Origin: NIC37A-2 sp050289625
GTDB taxonomy: Bacteria > Myxococcota_A > Polyangia > Polyangiales > Polyangiaceae
Length of the DNA: 64,000 bases
NCBI GenBank assembly: GCA_050289625.1
Contig: JBNKGC010000002.1
Location: 28,236 to 92,235, forward strand
Reading direction: 5' to 3'
Part shown: piece by piece, positions 50,081 through 57,515 of the stretch
How positions within the stretch are numbered: position 1 is the stretch's first letter
Layout: the number at the start of each line of letters is the position of its first letter
Notes under the pieces: generated by a model
The model's database searches: none
What the model saw: the letters and a program-made list of their open reading frames with translations, nothing else
What the model was told of the DNA's origin: nothing
Translations under genes and position numbers: made by a program

Positions 50081-51147
50081 GCCTGAGCTGCTCAATCCAT
50101 GTCGATCGCGGGCGCTTTCAGCTCGACGTCGAGCTTTCGACCGAGGGCCCTGCTTTCGTCGCTCTGATCGGCCCCTCCGGCTCCGGCAAGACGACGCTGC
50201 TGCGCGCCATCGCAGGACTCGAACGGACAGGCTCCGCAGACATCGCCTTTCAGGGGCAGGTCTGGCAATCGAAGTCCCAATTCGTCCCCCCTCACAAGCG
50301 ACCCATCGGCTACGTATTCCAAGAGGCCAGCCTCTTTCCACACCTCACCGTGAAAAAGAACCTCGAGTTTGGAATGCGTCGCGCGTCGCCAGGAGCACGA
50401 CAGCTGCGCTTCGAAGAAGTGGTCGGCCTGCTGGGCGTCACTCCCTTCCTATCCCAGCGCCCGTGCGGCCTGTCGGGAGGTGAACGGCAGCGTGTCGCGA
50501 TAGCCCGTGCTCTCTTGACCAGCCCCGAATTACTCTTGCTCGACGAGCCCCTCGCAAGCCTCGACGTCACGAGTCGTGCTCAGATCATCCCCTACCTGGC
50601 TGCCGTTCGAAGACGCCTCTCCATCCCCGTCCTCTACGTGACCCACTCCCCGGCTGAGGTGATCCGGCTCGCAGATGAGATCGTGTACCTATCCGATGGC
50701 AGGATCGCAGCACGCGGTCCGATCAACGATGTCCTCACACGGCCAGAGCTGCCCCTGTGCCACTTCGAAGACGCGGGCGCGGCGATCGATGCCGCGGTCT
50801 CGGCCCACGAGCCAGAATATCACCTGATGAAGCTGTCCGTCGGGCAGGCGTTCTTCACCGTCTCACGACGTGAGCTTCCGGTAGGCGCGCTGGTCCGCCT
50901 TCATGTTCGCGCCCGCGACGTCAGCATTTCCACGGTACCGCCCGCGACGTCGGGCATGCAAAACGTCATCCCCTGTCGCGTGCTAGATGTCCACGAGGAG
51001 CCAGACCCAGCCCATCGCCTCCTTCGCCTCGACGCCGAGGGCTGCGTTCTCCTGGCGCGGGTCACCGCGAAAACACTGGACCAACTCAAGGTGCGCGCTG
51101 GCACGAAAGTCTTCGCTCACGTGAAGGCTGTGGCCCTTGCCGACTGA
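50077..51147 (+). CDS. modC: Molybdate ABC transporter ATPase ModC
   Basis: Transport ATPase (356 aa) energising molybdate uptake. Walker A GPSGSGKTTLLRAIAG (about 33-48), Q-loop YVFQEASLFPHLTV, signature CGLSGGERQRVAIARALL, Walker B LLLLDEPLASLD, and His switch VTHSPAEVIRLAD. The C-terminal 120 residues are a TOBE/MOP-like domain (RLHVRARDVSISTV, then NVIPCRVLDV and an end VFAHVKAVALAD) that binds molybdate for regulation in family members. The start overlaps modB by four bases. Confidence 0.95.
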   Translation: MSLSCSIHVDRGRFQLDVELSTEGPAFVALIGPSGSGKTTLLRAIAGLERTGSADIAFQGQVWQSKSQFVPPHKRPIGYVFQEASLFPHLTVKKNLEFGMRRASPGARQLRFEEVVGLLGVTPFLSQRPCGLSGGERQRVAIARALLTSPELLLLDEPLASLDVTSRAQIIPYLAAVRRRLSIPVLYVTHSPAEVIRLADEIVYLSDGRIAARGPINDVLTRPELPLCHFEDAGAAIDAAVSAHEPEYHLMKLSVGQAFFTVSRRELPVGALVRLHVRARDVSISTVPPATSGMQNVIPCRVLDVHEEPDPAHRLLRLDAEGCVLLARVTAKTLDQLKVRAGTKVFAHVKAVALAD

Positions 51148-51293
51148 CGGTCTTCGGGGCTTCGAGTCCTAGGGCTGTAGCGGGATCCACTTGCATTGAT
51201 CGCCCTCGGCCGTTCAGGCCCACATCAGCTGAAGGCCAGAACGACGGAGGGGCGCCACTCGTCTGCACGTGCCGCCCTTGTTCTATTCGATGG
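51148..51293. other. Spacer between convergent modC and SIR2-like gene
   Basis: 146 bases holding most of one copy of the island repeat (51188-51301). No terminator hairpin was recognised beyond the repeat itself. Confidence 0.5.
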
Positions 51294-51301
51294 TTATCCC
51301 T
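51188..51301. repeat. Island repeat, copy 1
   Basis: About 114 bases (cacttgcattgat ... gcccacatca ... gtctgcacgtgcc ... ttgttctattcgatgg) that align with copy 2 at 52538-52663 in the same orientation, at roughly 70% identity by eye. The two copies flank the nifT-SIR2 pair. Confidence 0.75.
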
Positions 51302-52160
51302 GCGCCAGCGCAGCGCAGACTTCGTCGACCGAAGCATGAATGAGCCGCGCGCCACTCTCCGCGAGAAACCGCTCCTCGTTCCGTGTCATCCCAACCGCTG
51401 GATCTACCACGGCAAAGCACGGCCCCTTGGAGCGCTTTCCGATCTGCCGAGCAAAGATGCGCAGGGTTTGGTCGTGGAAACGGCACCCCAAGTAGACAAA
51501 GCCTAAACTGCCCCGGCGCTGTTTCACCACGTCCGGGATCGGCGTCTGGATGTCGATCTCGGTCAGTACTTCCACGTAGTCCGCGTCCGACACCAGAAAG
51601 TTCTGGTCAGGCGTCACCGCGCCGTGCGGCTTGTACAGGACCGTGGTCGCATCAACCGCGGACTCGGGCGCTAGCTCAGCACCGTCGTGCCCGTAGGTCC
51701 GGTACCAGCGCGCCTCACCAATCCCCGCGCGACTTCCCCCCTGGACCTCGACCCAGTCGCGGCGTGTCGCCAGCGCCGAGCGCATGCTCCCGTCGTACCA
51801 GGTGTCCACAATCAATGGCAGCGGCAAAGAGGCGAGATACGAGTGAATCGGCAGTGGGGTCGAGAAGGACGCAAATGCCTCTTTCATGAGAGCATCCAGA
51901 GTCTGCCGGTGCTTGCGCCCCTCGATGAACTGGGCGCTCGCCCACAGGTTCCCCCGGGCCCGCCGCGGGAGCGCAACCTTGCTGCCCAGGAACTCTGCTA
52001 CACCTTCATAGGACCTCAGACCCGTCGAACGCGAAAGGACGCCGGGTCCGAGGTAGGGAGCAAGCTCTCCCGCCTGGAAACCCGATCGCACGTCATTGAC
52101 CCAGTCGCGTACCTGGCTTGACGAGGAGGTCGCTCCGCTGCTTTCGATCGCTAACTGCAT
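51294..52160 (-). CDS. SIR2-like domain protein in the nif operon
   Basis: A 288-aa protein with the features of the SIR2-like (SIR2_2) Rossmann group: GELAPYLGPGVLSR at the nucleotide-binding loop, SLPLPLIVDTWYDGSMRSAL where sirtuins have TTNYD, VLYKPHGAVTPDQ in place of KLHG, LGFVYLGCRFHDQTLRIFA and PCFAVVDPA near the C-terminus. Classical sirtuins are NAD-dependent deacylases; SIR2-like proteins also include NADases. Catalytic activity is uncertain because the canonical TTNYD is altered. It starts four bases after the nifT stop, so it is translated with nifT. A role in modifying or monitoring nitrogenase-linked proteins, or NAD, is only a hypothesis. Confidence 0.82.
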   Translation of the reverse strand: MQLAIESSGATSSSSQVRDWVNDVRSGFQAGELAPYLGPGVLSRSTGLRSYEGVAEFLGSKVALPRRARGNLWASAQFIEGRKHRQTLDALMKEAFASFSTPLPIHSYLASLPLPLIVDTWYDGSMRSALATRRDWVEVQGGSRAGIGEARWYRTYGHDGAELAPESAVDATTVLYKPHGAVTPDQNFLVSDADYVEVLTEIDIQTPIPDVVKQRRGSLGFVYLGCRFHDQTLRIFARQIGKRSKGPCFAVVDPAVGMTRNEERFLAESGARLIHASVDEVCAALAQG

Positions 52161-52164
52161 GACG

Positions 52165-52374
52165 TCAATCCTCCCTCCGTAGGCGAGCGTTGACCGTAAT
52201 CGGCAGACGGGGCGGCTCCTCCATCGGTGGCAGCTCCAAGACCATCCCGTTCTTCAGGCGGACCCAACCTCCCCACAGTTGCTCGTTCTCCAACTCAACG
52301 ATGTCCTCTTCGAGATCCTTCTTGGGGACGTAGGCGGAGAAGTTACCGTTGACTCTTCGAATCATGACCTTCAT
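52165..52374 (-). CDS. nifT: NifT/FixU protein
   Basis: A 69-aa nif protein of the NifT/FixU family: MKVMIRRVNGNFSAYVPKKD, EDIVELENEQLWGGWVRLKN, LELPPMEEPPRLPITVNARL. NifT is widely conserved in nif clusters but its role is unclear and often dispensable. The start at 52374 (MKVMIRR) is preferred to an ATG one codon upstream (52377), matching the family. It is 290 bp downstream of the nifZ gene, a gap that contains repeats; the SIR2-like gene follows after four bases. Confidence 0.92.
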   Translation of the reverse strand: MKVMIRRVNGNFSAYVPKKDLEEDIVELENEQLWGGWVRLKNGMVLELPPMEEPPRLPITVNARLRRED

Positions 52375-52537
52375 CACTGTCTCACTTCTACGGCGGTGGT
52401 TACTTGCGTTGGTTGACCAGTCTTGTCGAGGGGGCGGTTTTCGCCTGCTCGGCTTCGGCGCGCTGCACGAATCGCCGCTCTAGTTGCTTGTTTGGTCGCG
52501 CCAAACGGTAAACCGCTTGTCGCTCTAGAGTGGCAAC

Positions 52538-52663
52538 CACTTGCGTTGATTGCCCCTCCACCGTTTATGCCCACATCAAGTGAGGGCCAAGACGGCCAAC
52601 TGAGGCCAATGTCTGCACGTTCCACTCTTGTTTCCGTCGATCATCGCAAGCGGTGATCCCTGT
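52538..52663. repeat. Island repeat, copy 2
   Basis: About 126 bases aligned with copy 1 (51188-51301): cacttgcgttgat, gcccacatca, gtctgcacgttcc, cttgtttccgtcgat. Its end carries the dispersed palindrome at 52639-52660. Confidence 0.75.
52639..52660. repeat. Copy of the CGATCATCGC palindrome
   Basis: cgatcatcgc aa gcggtgatcc; left arm exact, right arm with two changes against the perfect copy at 19551. Confidence 0.7.
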
Positions 52664-52666
52664 AGA

Positions 52667-52942
52667 TCAGGACTTATCTTCGACGAGCACGAGCTCGCGT
52701 CCACGCATCCCCACGATTGTCCCGCGCTCGACGAACTCGACCGCGTAGACATAGTACCGCTGCAGGAACATCCCGATGTCGCGCACGTAGCCAACGTCGC
52801 CCTTTTTCACCAAGATCTCACCAATCTCCGCGCCTGGGAAGGTACCGTCGTTCTTCACGTACTTCGTGGATCGAACCTTCAATCCGGGCATGAACTTCGG
52901 TGGTAGGTTGACTTCGAGAACCTCTTCCTTACCCAGTCCCAT
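52667..52942 (-). CDS. nifZ: NifZ (second copy)
   Basis: A 91-aa NifZ with the classical family sequence: VRSTKYVKNDGTFPGAEIGE, KKGDVGYVRDIGMFLQRYYV and YAVEFVERGTIVGMRGRELV. It assists P-cluster formation on NifDK. It lies 26 bp after fdxN and downstream of nifB, the more usual place for nifZ, and is closer to the family pattern than the copy at 33359. The start MGLGKEEVLEV is the only ATG before the conserved region. Confidence 0.92.
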   Translation of the reverse strand: MGLGKEEVLEVNLPPKFMPGLKVRSTKYVKNDGTFPGAEIGEILVKKGDVGYVRDIGMFLQRYYVYAVEFVERGTIVGMRGRELVLVEDKS

Positions 52943-52968
52943 GAGGCAACTCGCCGCTGTGCGTCACA

Positions 52969-53163
52969 TCAAGCTGGAACGCAGGTTTGGGGAACGGGAC
53001 AAACGGCGTCGCACTGCGGCTCGTCGAAATGACCTTCGCATTCCGTGCACTTCTTCGGGTCGATCTTGTAGGTATCTCCCTTGAAGGCGATTGCCGCATT
53101 CGGGCACTCGAACTCACATGCCCCACAGACGGTGCACTGACTCGTAATGATCTTATATGCCAT
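52969..53163 (-). CDS. fdxN: Ferredoxin FdxN, 2[4Fe-4S]
   Basis: A 64-aa 8Fe-type ferredoxin: first cluster CTVCGACEFECP (Cys10-Cys20), second CTECEGHFDEPQCDAVCP with the longer spacing of nif-associated FdxN proteins. These ferredoxins serve NifB in NifB-co synthesis and can deliver electrons to nitrogenase. It begins 68 bp after nifB and is followed by nifZ. Start MAYKIITSQC as in the family. Confidence 0.95.
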   Translation of the reverse strand: MAYKIITSQCTVCGACEFECPNAAIAFKGDTYKIDPKKCTECEGHFDEPQCDAVCPVPQTCVPA

Positions 53164-53231
53164 GACAGCTTTCCTTTCGCGATAGATCCAGAGAGGGGGT
53201 TCAGGCTCAATGCCCTGCCCCCCGGTATCTG

Positions 53232-54719
53232 CTACCCGACGTTCGCGACCTCACTGTGGCCAAACGCCGCCTTGTACCAGGCGGCGATCCCCGCCTCGAT
53301 CCACTCGAGCGCGTACTCGTCAGTCGCCTCAATTTGCGCGGCACCGAGGCTGTCCTTGGGGCACTCCCCGATACGCGAGCAAAGTACTGCCGTAACTCCT
53401 TCGAGGGCTTCGATGACGGAGTCGAGGGTCGCGTCTTCACCGAAGCCACCCTGGCAGTAGTTGTCCACCTTACGGTGACCGATGAACTCGATGCCCCCAC
53501 CAGATACTTCGTACACCTGGAACTCCTTGGCGTGACCGAAGTGCTGGTTGATGCGCCCGCCGCCCTTGGTGGCAATCGCGACCAATACGGAGGTCTCCGC
53601 ATTCACTGTGCCAGCAAGGTTCTCCTGTGCCTCGGCCTTCTTTGCGACGTGTTCGCCGCGCTCCTTGGCAACAATCTCGCGATACTCGTCGCGCTTCGAT
53701 GGATCGTAGGTGACTTCGTCGGGAACCTGGTCGAGGGTGAACTCCTGACCGCGGTCCTCGCCGAGCAGACCGACCGCATCTGCGCGACACTGGCGACAGT
53801 GCCGCATCAGTTTAGTCCCTTCGGAGAGCTTATCCTGGAGGGCCTTGAGTTCCATCGCCCGCGGGCCACGCTGACCGGTGAGACCGTAGTGGGTACCGTG
53901 AGCAGGGTCAGAGATGAGGGGCATGATATTGTGCAAGAAAGCACCCTTTGACTTCACGACCTTGTTCACCTCGATTAGGTGCTCGTCGTTCACTCCGGGG
54001 ATCATCACTGAGTTGACCTTGCACAGGATGTTACGTTCCGTCAGCATCTCGAGCCCTTGCATCTGCCTCTCATGCAAGATCTTCGAGGCATCGAGACCGG
54101 TCCAGCGCTTGTGCTTGTAGAAGATCCACGGATAGATCTTCGTACCGATCTCCGGATCCACCATGTTGATGGTCAGAGTGACATGGTCGATGTTCATTTC
54201 GGCGATCTCATCGACGTGATCTGGCAGCGCGAGCCCGTTAGTCGACAGACAGAGCCTGATGTCCGGGATCTCCTTTGCGATCAGATCGAAAGTTGCCTTG
54301 GTTTTGCGAAAGTCGTAGCAGGCGTCGCCTGGCCCCGCGATGCCCAGCACCGATAGCTGAGGCACCTCGTTTGCGACGGCAACGACCTTGCGTCGCGCCT
54401 CCTCCGGGGTAAGTTTCTCCGAAACGACACCGGGACGACTTTCGTTGGCACAGTCGTACTTTCGGTTGCAGTAGTTGCATTGGATGTTGCACGCAGGCGC
54501 AACCGCCACGTGCATGCGCGCGAAGTAGTGGTGCGCTTCTTCGGAGTAGCAAGGATGATCCTTGACCTTGTCCCAGATCTCCGCCGGCATGTCGGAGGCC
54601 GTATCGGACGACCCGCAACTGCTCGAAGAGCACCCTGAGGATGACGAGGAGAGTGCCTCGCGCATGCTCTCACTAGAAACCGGGGCTTTGAGGGTATCCA
54701 GGGATATCAGGTTGGCCAC
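53232..54719 (-). CDS. nifB: NifB, radical SAM FeMo-co precursor synthase
   Basis: NifB (495 aa) fuses [4Fe-4S] units and inserts carbide using SAM to make NifB-co. The N-terminal extension contains a Ser/Cys tract (SSSSSGCSSSSCGSSDT). The radical SAM motif is C-X3-C-X2-C, Cys77, Cys81 and Cys84 (APACNIQCNYCNRKYDC); further motifs are VLGIAGPGDACYDFRKT, CLSTNGLALPDHVDEI, and HCRQCRADAVGLLGEDRG with the second cluster ligands. The C-terminal 110 residues are a NifX-like domain (VLVAIATKGGGRINQHFGHA). The promoter upstream is a near-perfect sigma-54 element and the operon continues with fdxN and nifZ. Confidence 0.97.
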   Translation of the reverse strand: MANLISLDTLKAPVSSESMREALSSSSSGCSSSSCGSSDTASDMPAEIWDKVKDHPCYSEEAHHYFARMHVAVAPACNIQCNYCNRKYDCANESRPGVVSEKLTPEEARRKVVAVANEVPQLSVLGIAGPGDACYDFRKTKATFDLIAKEIPDIRLCLSTNGLALPDHVDEIAEMNIDHVTLTINMVDPEIGTKIYPWIFYKHKRWTGLDASKILHERQMQGLEMLTERNILCKVNSVMIPGVNDEHLIEVNKVVKSKGAFLHNIMPLISDPAHGTHYGLTGQRGPRAMELKALQDKLSEGTKLMRHCRQCRADAVGLLGEDRGQEFTLDQVPDEVTYDPSKRDEYREIVAKERGEHVAKKAEAQENLAGTVNAETSVLVAIATKGGGRINQHFGHAKEFQVYEVSGGGIEFIGHRKVDNYCQGGFGEDATLDSVIEALEGVTAVLCSRIGECPKDSLGAAQIEATDEYALEWIEAGIAAWYKAAFGHSEVANVG

Positions 54720-54752
54720 GCGTACAACTCCTGTCGAATGGGACTGGAGTGA

Positions 54753-54767
54753 GCAATGGCCGTGCCA
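54753..54767 (-). promoter_or_regulatory. Sigma-54 promoter of nifB
   Basis: Minus strand TGGCACGGCCATTGC: exact TGGCAC-N5-TTGC, 34 bases upstream of the nifB ATG. Confidence 0.93.
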
Positions 54768-54819
54768 CTACACGATCAGGCAAAAACGCAGGTATTTGAG
54801 CAGATGCCGCTCCGAGCCG

Positions 54820-54835
54820 TGTCGCAACCCCGACG
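54820..54835 (-). promoter_or_regulatory. NifA-like site for nifB (one mismatch)
   Basis: Plus strand TGTCGCAACCCCGACG, i.e. TGTCG-N6-CGAC with the final A replaced by G; 53 bases upstream of the -24 element, between nifB and the end of nifA. Confidence 0.6.
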
Positions 54836-54868
54836 GCGTGTAGGAAGTGCGACGTTGGCCTTCACAGC

Positions 54869-56560
54869 TCAGAACTTCTTGATCTGGATGTCGTGCTTGC
54901 GGATCGCGTATCCGATTTGCCTCGGCGTGAGTCCCAAGACGCGGGCGGCTTTCGCCTGGACCCAACCGACCGATTCCAGCACTGAAACCAGGCGTTCTCG
55001 GTCGGCCAGATCTCCATCCGCGGGCCCCTCGGCGGTCGATGGCGGGAGTGAGCGGGCACTCGCCCCGTTGTCGTGAGAAACGGAGCGGACGAGGTGGTCT
55101 GGTCTAATGAGACCGTCGTCATTTCGCCAGAGCATTGCCGACAGACATTCGTCGTGAAAACAGGCGAAATCGCCGGCATCGATCACCGGCCCTCGCGCCA
55201 AGGTGGCCGTCCTGCACACGCAGTTCTCGAGCTCGCGGACGTTGCCCGGGAAGGAGCAGGACATCAGAACGTCGAAGGCGCCGTCGGTCATTTGGAGCTT
55301 GGTCTCGTTCTCCTCGTTGAATCGCTTCAGGAAGTTCATCGCCAGCAGCGGAATATCCCCCTGCCGCTCGCGAAGCGGTGGGAGCAGAATCGGCACCACA
55401 CTCAAGCGGTAGTAGAGGTCAGCGCGGAAATCCCCCGCCGCGACGGCCGCCTCCAGATTGCGGTTGGTCGCGGACACGATCCGCACGTCGACCTTCATGG
55501 TAGTCGTGCCACCCACGCGCTCGAACTCCCCGAGCTGCAGAACGCGAAGGAGCTTGGCCTGGAACTGAGGAGATATCTCTCCGATCTCGTCCAAGAAGAG
55601 TGTGCCCCCATCGGCCAGCTCAAAGCGCCCCTTGCGCTGCCCCTGCGCACCCGTAAAGGAGCCGCGCTCATGACCAAAGAGCTCGGACTCGAGGACGCCC
55701 TCGGGCAACGCTGCGCAGTTGAGGGTCACGAAGGGCTTGTCGCTCCGCCGGGAAAAGTCGTGCAGCGCCCGCGCGAAGAGTTCCTTGCCGGTACCGGACT
55801 CGCCTCGCAGAAGCACCGTAGATTGGCTGCGTGCCACCGTCCGGACCTTGTCGATGACTCTCTTGATCTCCAAACTTTCCCCGACGATTCCGGAGGCTTC
55901 CTCGCCCCCGTCCTCCGCGGTTGCCTCCGAATCAACGCGACGTCCGAGGGCCTGCTCCAGACGACGCTGCTCTTCGAACATGCGCGCTCGGTCTCGAGCG
56001 ATGAAGCGCTGAAGTCTAACGGTCTGCCCCAAGAGGTTGCCAACCATACGCAAGAACCGGACGTCGTCGTCGAAGCTGAATTGCGCCTCCCCGACGGACT
56101 TCAGGTCACGGTCGATGGTGAGGGTGCCGATCACGTGCCCACGGTCTTTGACGGGGACTCCAATGAAAGAAACGTGATCGCCGTCGTTTTCACACAGTGG
56201 GGAACCGGCGAACAGTGCGTCGTCGGCAACGTTCTCGACGACGAGAGGCATCTGCGTCACGACGATTCGCCCGATCGCTTGCTTGGGCAAACTCTCGAAA
56301 TACCGTCTCGAGCCTTCTGCGCTCCACCCGGATCCCACGACCAGGTCGTGGCCGCCCTGATCGTCCAGAAGGGCGATGAGACCGTGGCGCATGTCGAGGA
56401 AGCTCGACAGGAGGCCTAGCACCTTGCCCAGGGTCACCTCAAGTCGCACAGGTTGACCGAGGATCTTAGAGATCTCATAGATGCCGTACAGCGCAACGTC
56501 TGCGCCGTTTCTTCGTTCACCCAGTCTGTTCGCCCCTCGACTTTGCCGCGCTGCTAACAT
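54869..56560 (-). CDS. nifA: NifA, sigma-54 activator, oxygen-sensitive type
   Basis: Master activator of nif genes (563 aa). N-terminal GAF-like sensor (about 20-180: ILGQPVRLEVTLGKVLGLL, SFIGVPVKDRGHVIGTLTID). Central AAA+ domain: GESGTGKELFARALHD (Walker A), the sigma-54 contact loop as GSFTGA instead of GAFTGA, DEIGEISPQFQAKLLRVLQ and RADLYYRLSVVPILLPPLRE. Cys435, Cys447, Cys467 and Cys472 form C-X11-C-X19-C-X4-C, the pattern of oxygen-sensitive NifA that acts without NifL; no nifL is seen. A C-terminal Fis-like helix-turn-helix (RLVSVLESVGWVQAKAARVL) binds DNA. Start chosen at MLAARQSRGAN (56560). Its own promoter could not be placed. Confidence 0.96.
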   Translation of the reverse strand: MLAARQSRGANRLGERRNGADVALYGIYEISKILGQPVRLEVTLGKVLGLLSSFLDMRHGLIALLDDQGGHDLVVGSGWSAEGSRRYFESLPKQAIGRIVVTQMPLVVENVADDALFAGSPLCENDGDHVSFIGVPVKDRGHVIGTLTIDRDLKSVGEAQFSFDDDVRFLRMVGNLLGQTVRLQRFIARDRARMFEEQRRLEQALGRRVDSEATAEDGGEEASGIVGESLEIKRVIDKVRTVARSQSTVLLRGESGTGKELFARALHDFSRRSDKPFVTLNCAALPEGVLESELFGHERGSFTGAQGQRKGRFELADGGTLFLDEIGEISPQFQAKLLRVLQLGEFERVGGTTTMKVDVRIVSATNRNLEAAVAAGDFRADLYYRLSVVPILLPPLRERQGDIPLLAMNFLKRFNEENETKLQMTDGAFDVLMSCSFPGNVRELENCVCRTATLARGPVIDAGDFACFHDECLSAMLWRNDDGLIRPDHLVRSVSHDNGASARSLPPSTAEGPADGDLADRERLVSVLESVGWVQAKAARVLGLTPRQIGYAIRKHDIQIKKF

Positions 56561-56899
56561 GATGTTTGACTCCGGAACGGATCCGAACCAGGGAGATCGA
56601 CTAGACCGTCCAACCAACTGGACAGTCCCGGCGGCCGCTGCGAACGGTGACGCGTCATGGGGATAGTTAACCCCACTCGCCTAGCCTGCCAACTTGGACC
56701 GCACGAAGCTTTGCTGAATTACCGGCTAGAAATGCTCCCGTAGCGTTCCAGAAGCCTTGCGTGATCCAGACGGAAAACCCGGCTGACTGCACGGCTATCC
56801 GCGCACGTTCTGCGCTCTTCTGCGCGCTTCGGTTCTGTTGGTCTCGCTCTTCCAACACCTCACGACGGACGGCAACACCGACATTCTTGCTGTCGCATT

Positions 56900-56915
56900 T
56901 GTCGGGGACGCGACA
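56900..56915. promoter_or_regulatory. NifA-type site between nifA and the A-type carrier gene
   Basis: TGTCGGGGACGCGACA: full TGTCG-N6-CGACA. It may act on the plus-strand carrier-LRV unit or on nifA itself; it is about 390 bases from the plus-strand -24 candidate. Confidence 0.7.
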
Positions 56916-57058
56916 CCTGGCAAGATCCATCAGGAACCACCTTGCGCCCGCACCCGACGCCCTTTCGACGCACATCGGTCGAGTGCCAAACGGCCGAACG
57001 TGGCCACCCGATCGGCAAGCCGCGCGCTTGATGTCGACAACCACCTCGCAAGCTACAG

Positions 57059-57080
57059 CGATCATCGCTTGCGATGCTCC
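57059..57080. repeat. Copy of the CGATCATCGC palindrome
   Basis: cgatcatcgc tt gcgatgctcc; one arm exact, three changes in the other. Confidence 0.7.
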
Positions 57081-57249
57081 CATCAAGCAAGAGCGGCGGG
57101 TGCAGACTGCGCGCTGCTCGCAGCCGATTCGGCCCCCACTTCGAGGGACCGAATCGGAGGAGTGCAGGTTCAAGGCAACTGGAAACCGCTGTAGATCGCT
57201 ACAGCGGGAACGCTTGCTCCCGTTTCTCTTCTCCGGCCCTTGTTTCTTT

Positions 57250-57271
57250 CGATCATCGCAAGCGATGGTCG
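57250..57271. repeat. Copy of the CGATCATCGC palindrome
   Basis: cgatcatcgc aa gcgatggtcg; one mismatch between the arms. Confidence 0.75.
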
Positions 57272-57305
57272 AGGGAACTGGGCCATGCACCGCGGCGTTT
57301 CTCTC

Positions 57306-57320
57306 TGGCACGAACTTGGC
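57306..57320 (+). promoter_or_regulatory. Candidate sigma-54 promoter of carrier-LRV unit
   Basis: TGGCACGAACTTGGC: perfect TGGCAC -24 and GG-N10-GC spacing, but TGGC instead of TTGC at -12; 196 bases upstream of the ATG. Confidence 0.5.
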
Positions 57321-57515
57321 TTCTCACGGAGCAGAGATCCATCAACGACATCGGTGGCCAGGGCGACCAATGCGACTGGGAAGGCACACGAACCCACCAC
57401 GCCCGCGGAATTCGCGAGCGGACGTACTCGGTCATTCCTGCGTGGCCACCGAAGCATGCTGAGAAGACCCTTCCTGCTCGCTCACTCGCGATATCCGACT
57501 CGGAGAGACACAACA

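Larger units (their letters stand above)
52375..52666. other. 290-base spacer with two island repeats
   Basis: No gene is seen. It includes a section (gtcgcgccaaacggtaaaccgcttgtcgctc near 52495-52525) similar to 39725-39760, then repeat copy 2 and the palindrome at 52639. No clear own promoter for nifT was found; a GG-N10-GC match formed by the palindrome is not considered real. Confidence 0.5.
56561..57515. other. 950-base spacer with NifA site and island repeats
   Basis: No convincing gene. Contents: a small dyad (gtccaaccaactggac) near the nifA start, a NifA-type site at 56900, two palindrome copies (57059 and 57250), further hairpins (ccgattcgg/ccgaatcgg about 57122-57155; cgctgtag/ctacagcg about 57186-57206) and a candidate -24/-12 element at 57306. 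Confidence 0.55.

Noticed and set aside
52645..52660. Minus-strand GG-N10-GC match as a nifT sigma-54 promoter
   Set aside because: The match is produced by the dispersed palindrome and lacks the TGGCAC -24 half.
56561..56800. Sigma-54 promoter for nifA
   Set aside because: Only a weak GG-N10-GC match with AGGC at -12 was found; not enough to report.
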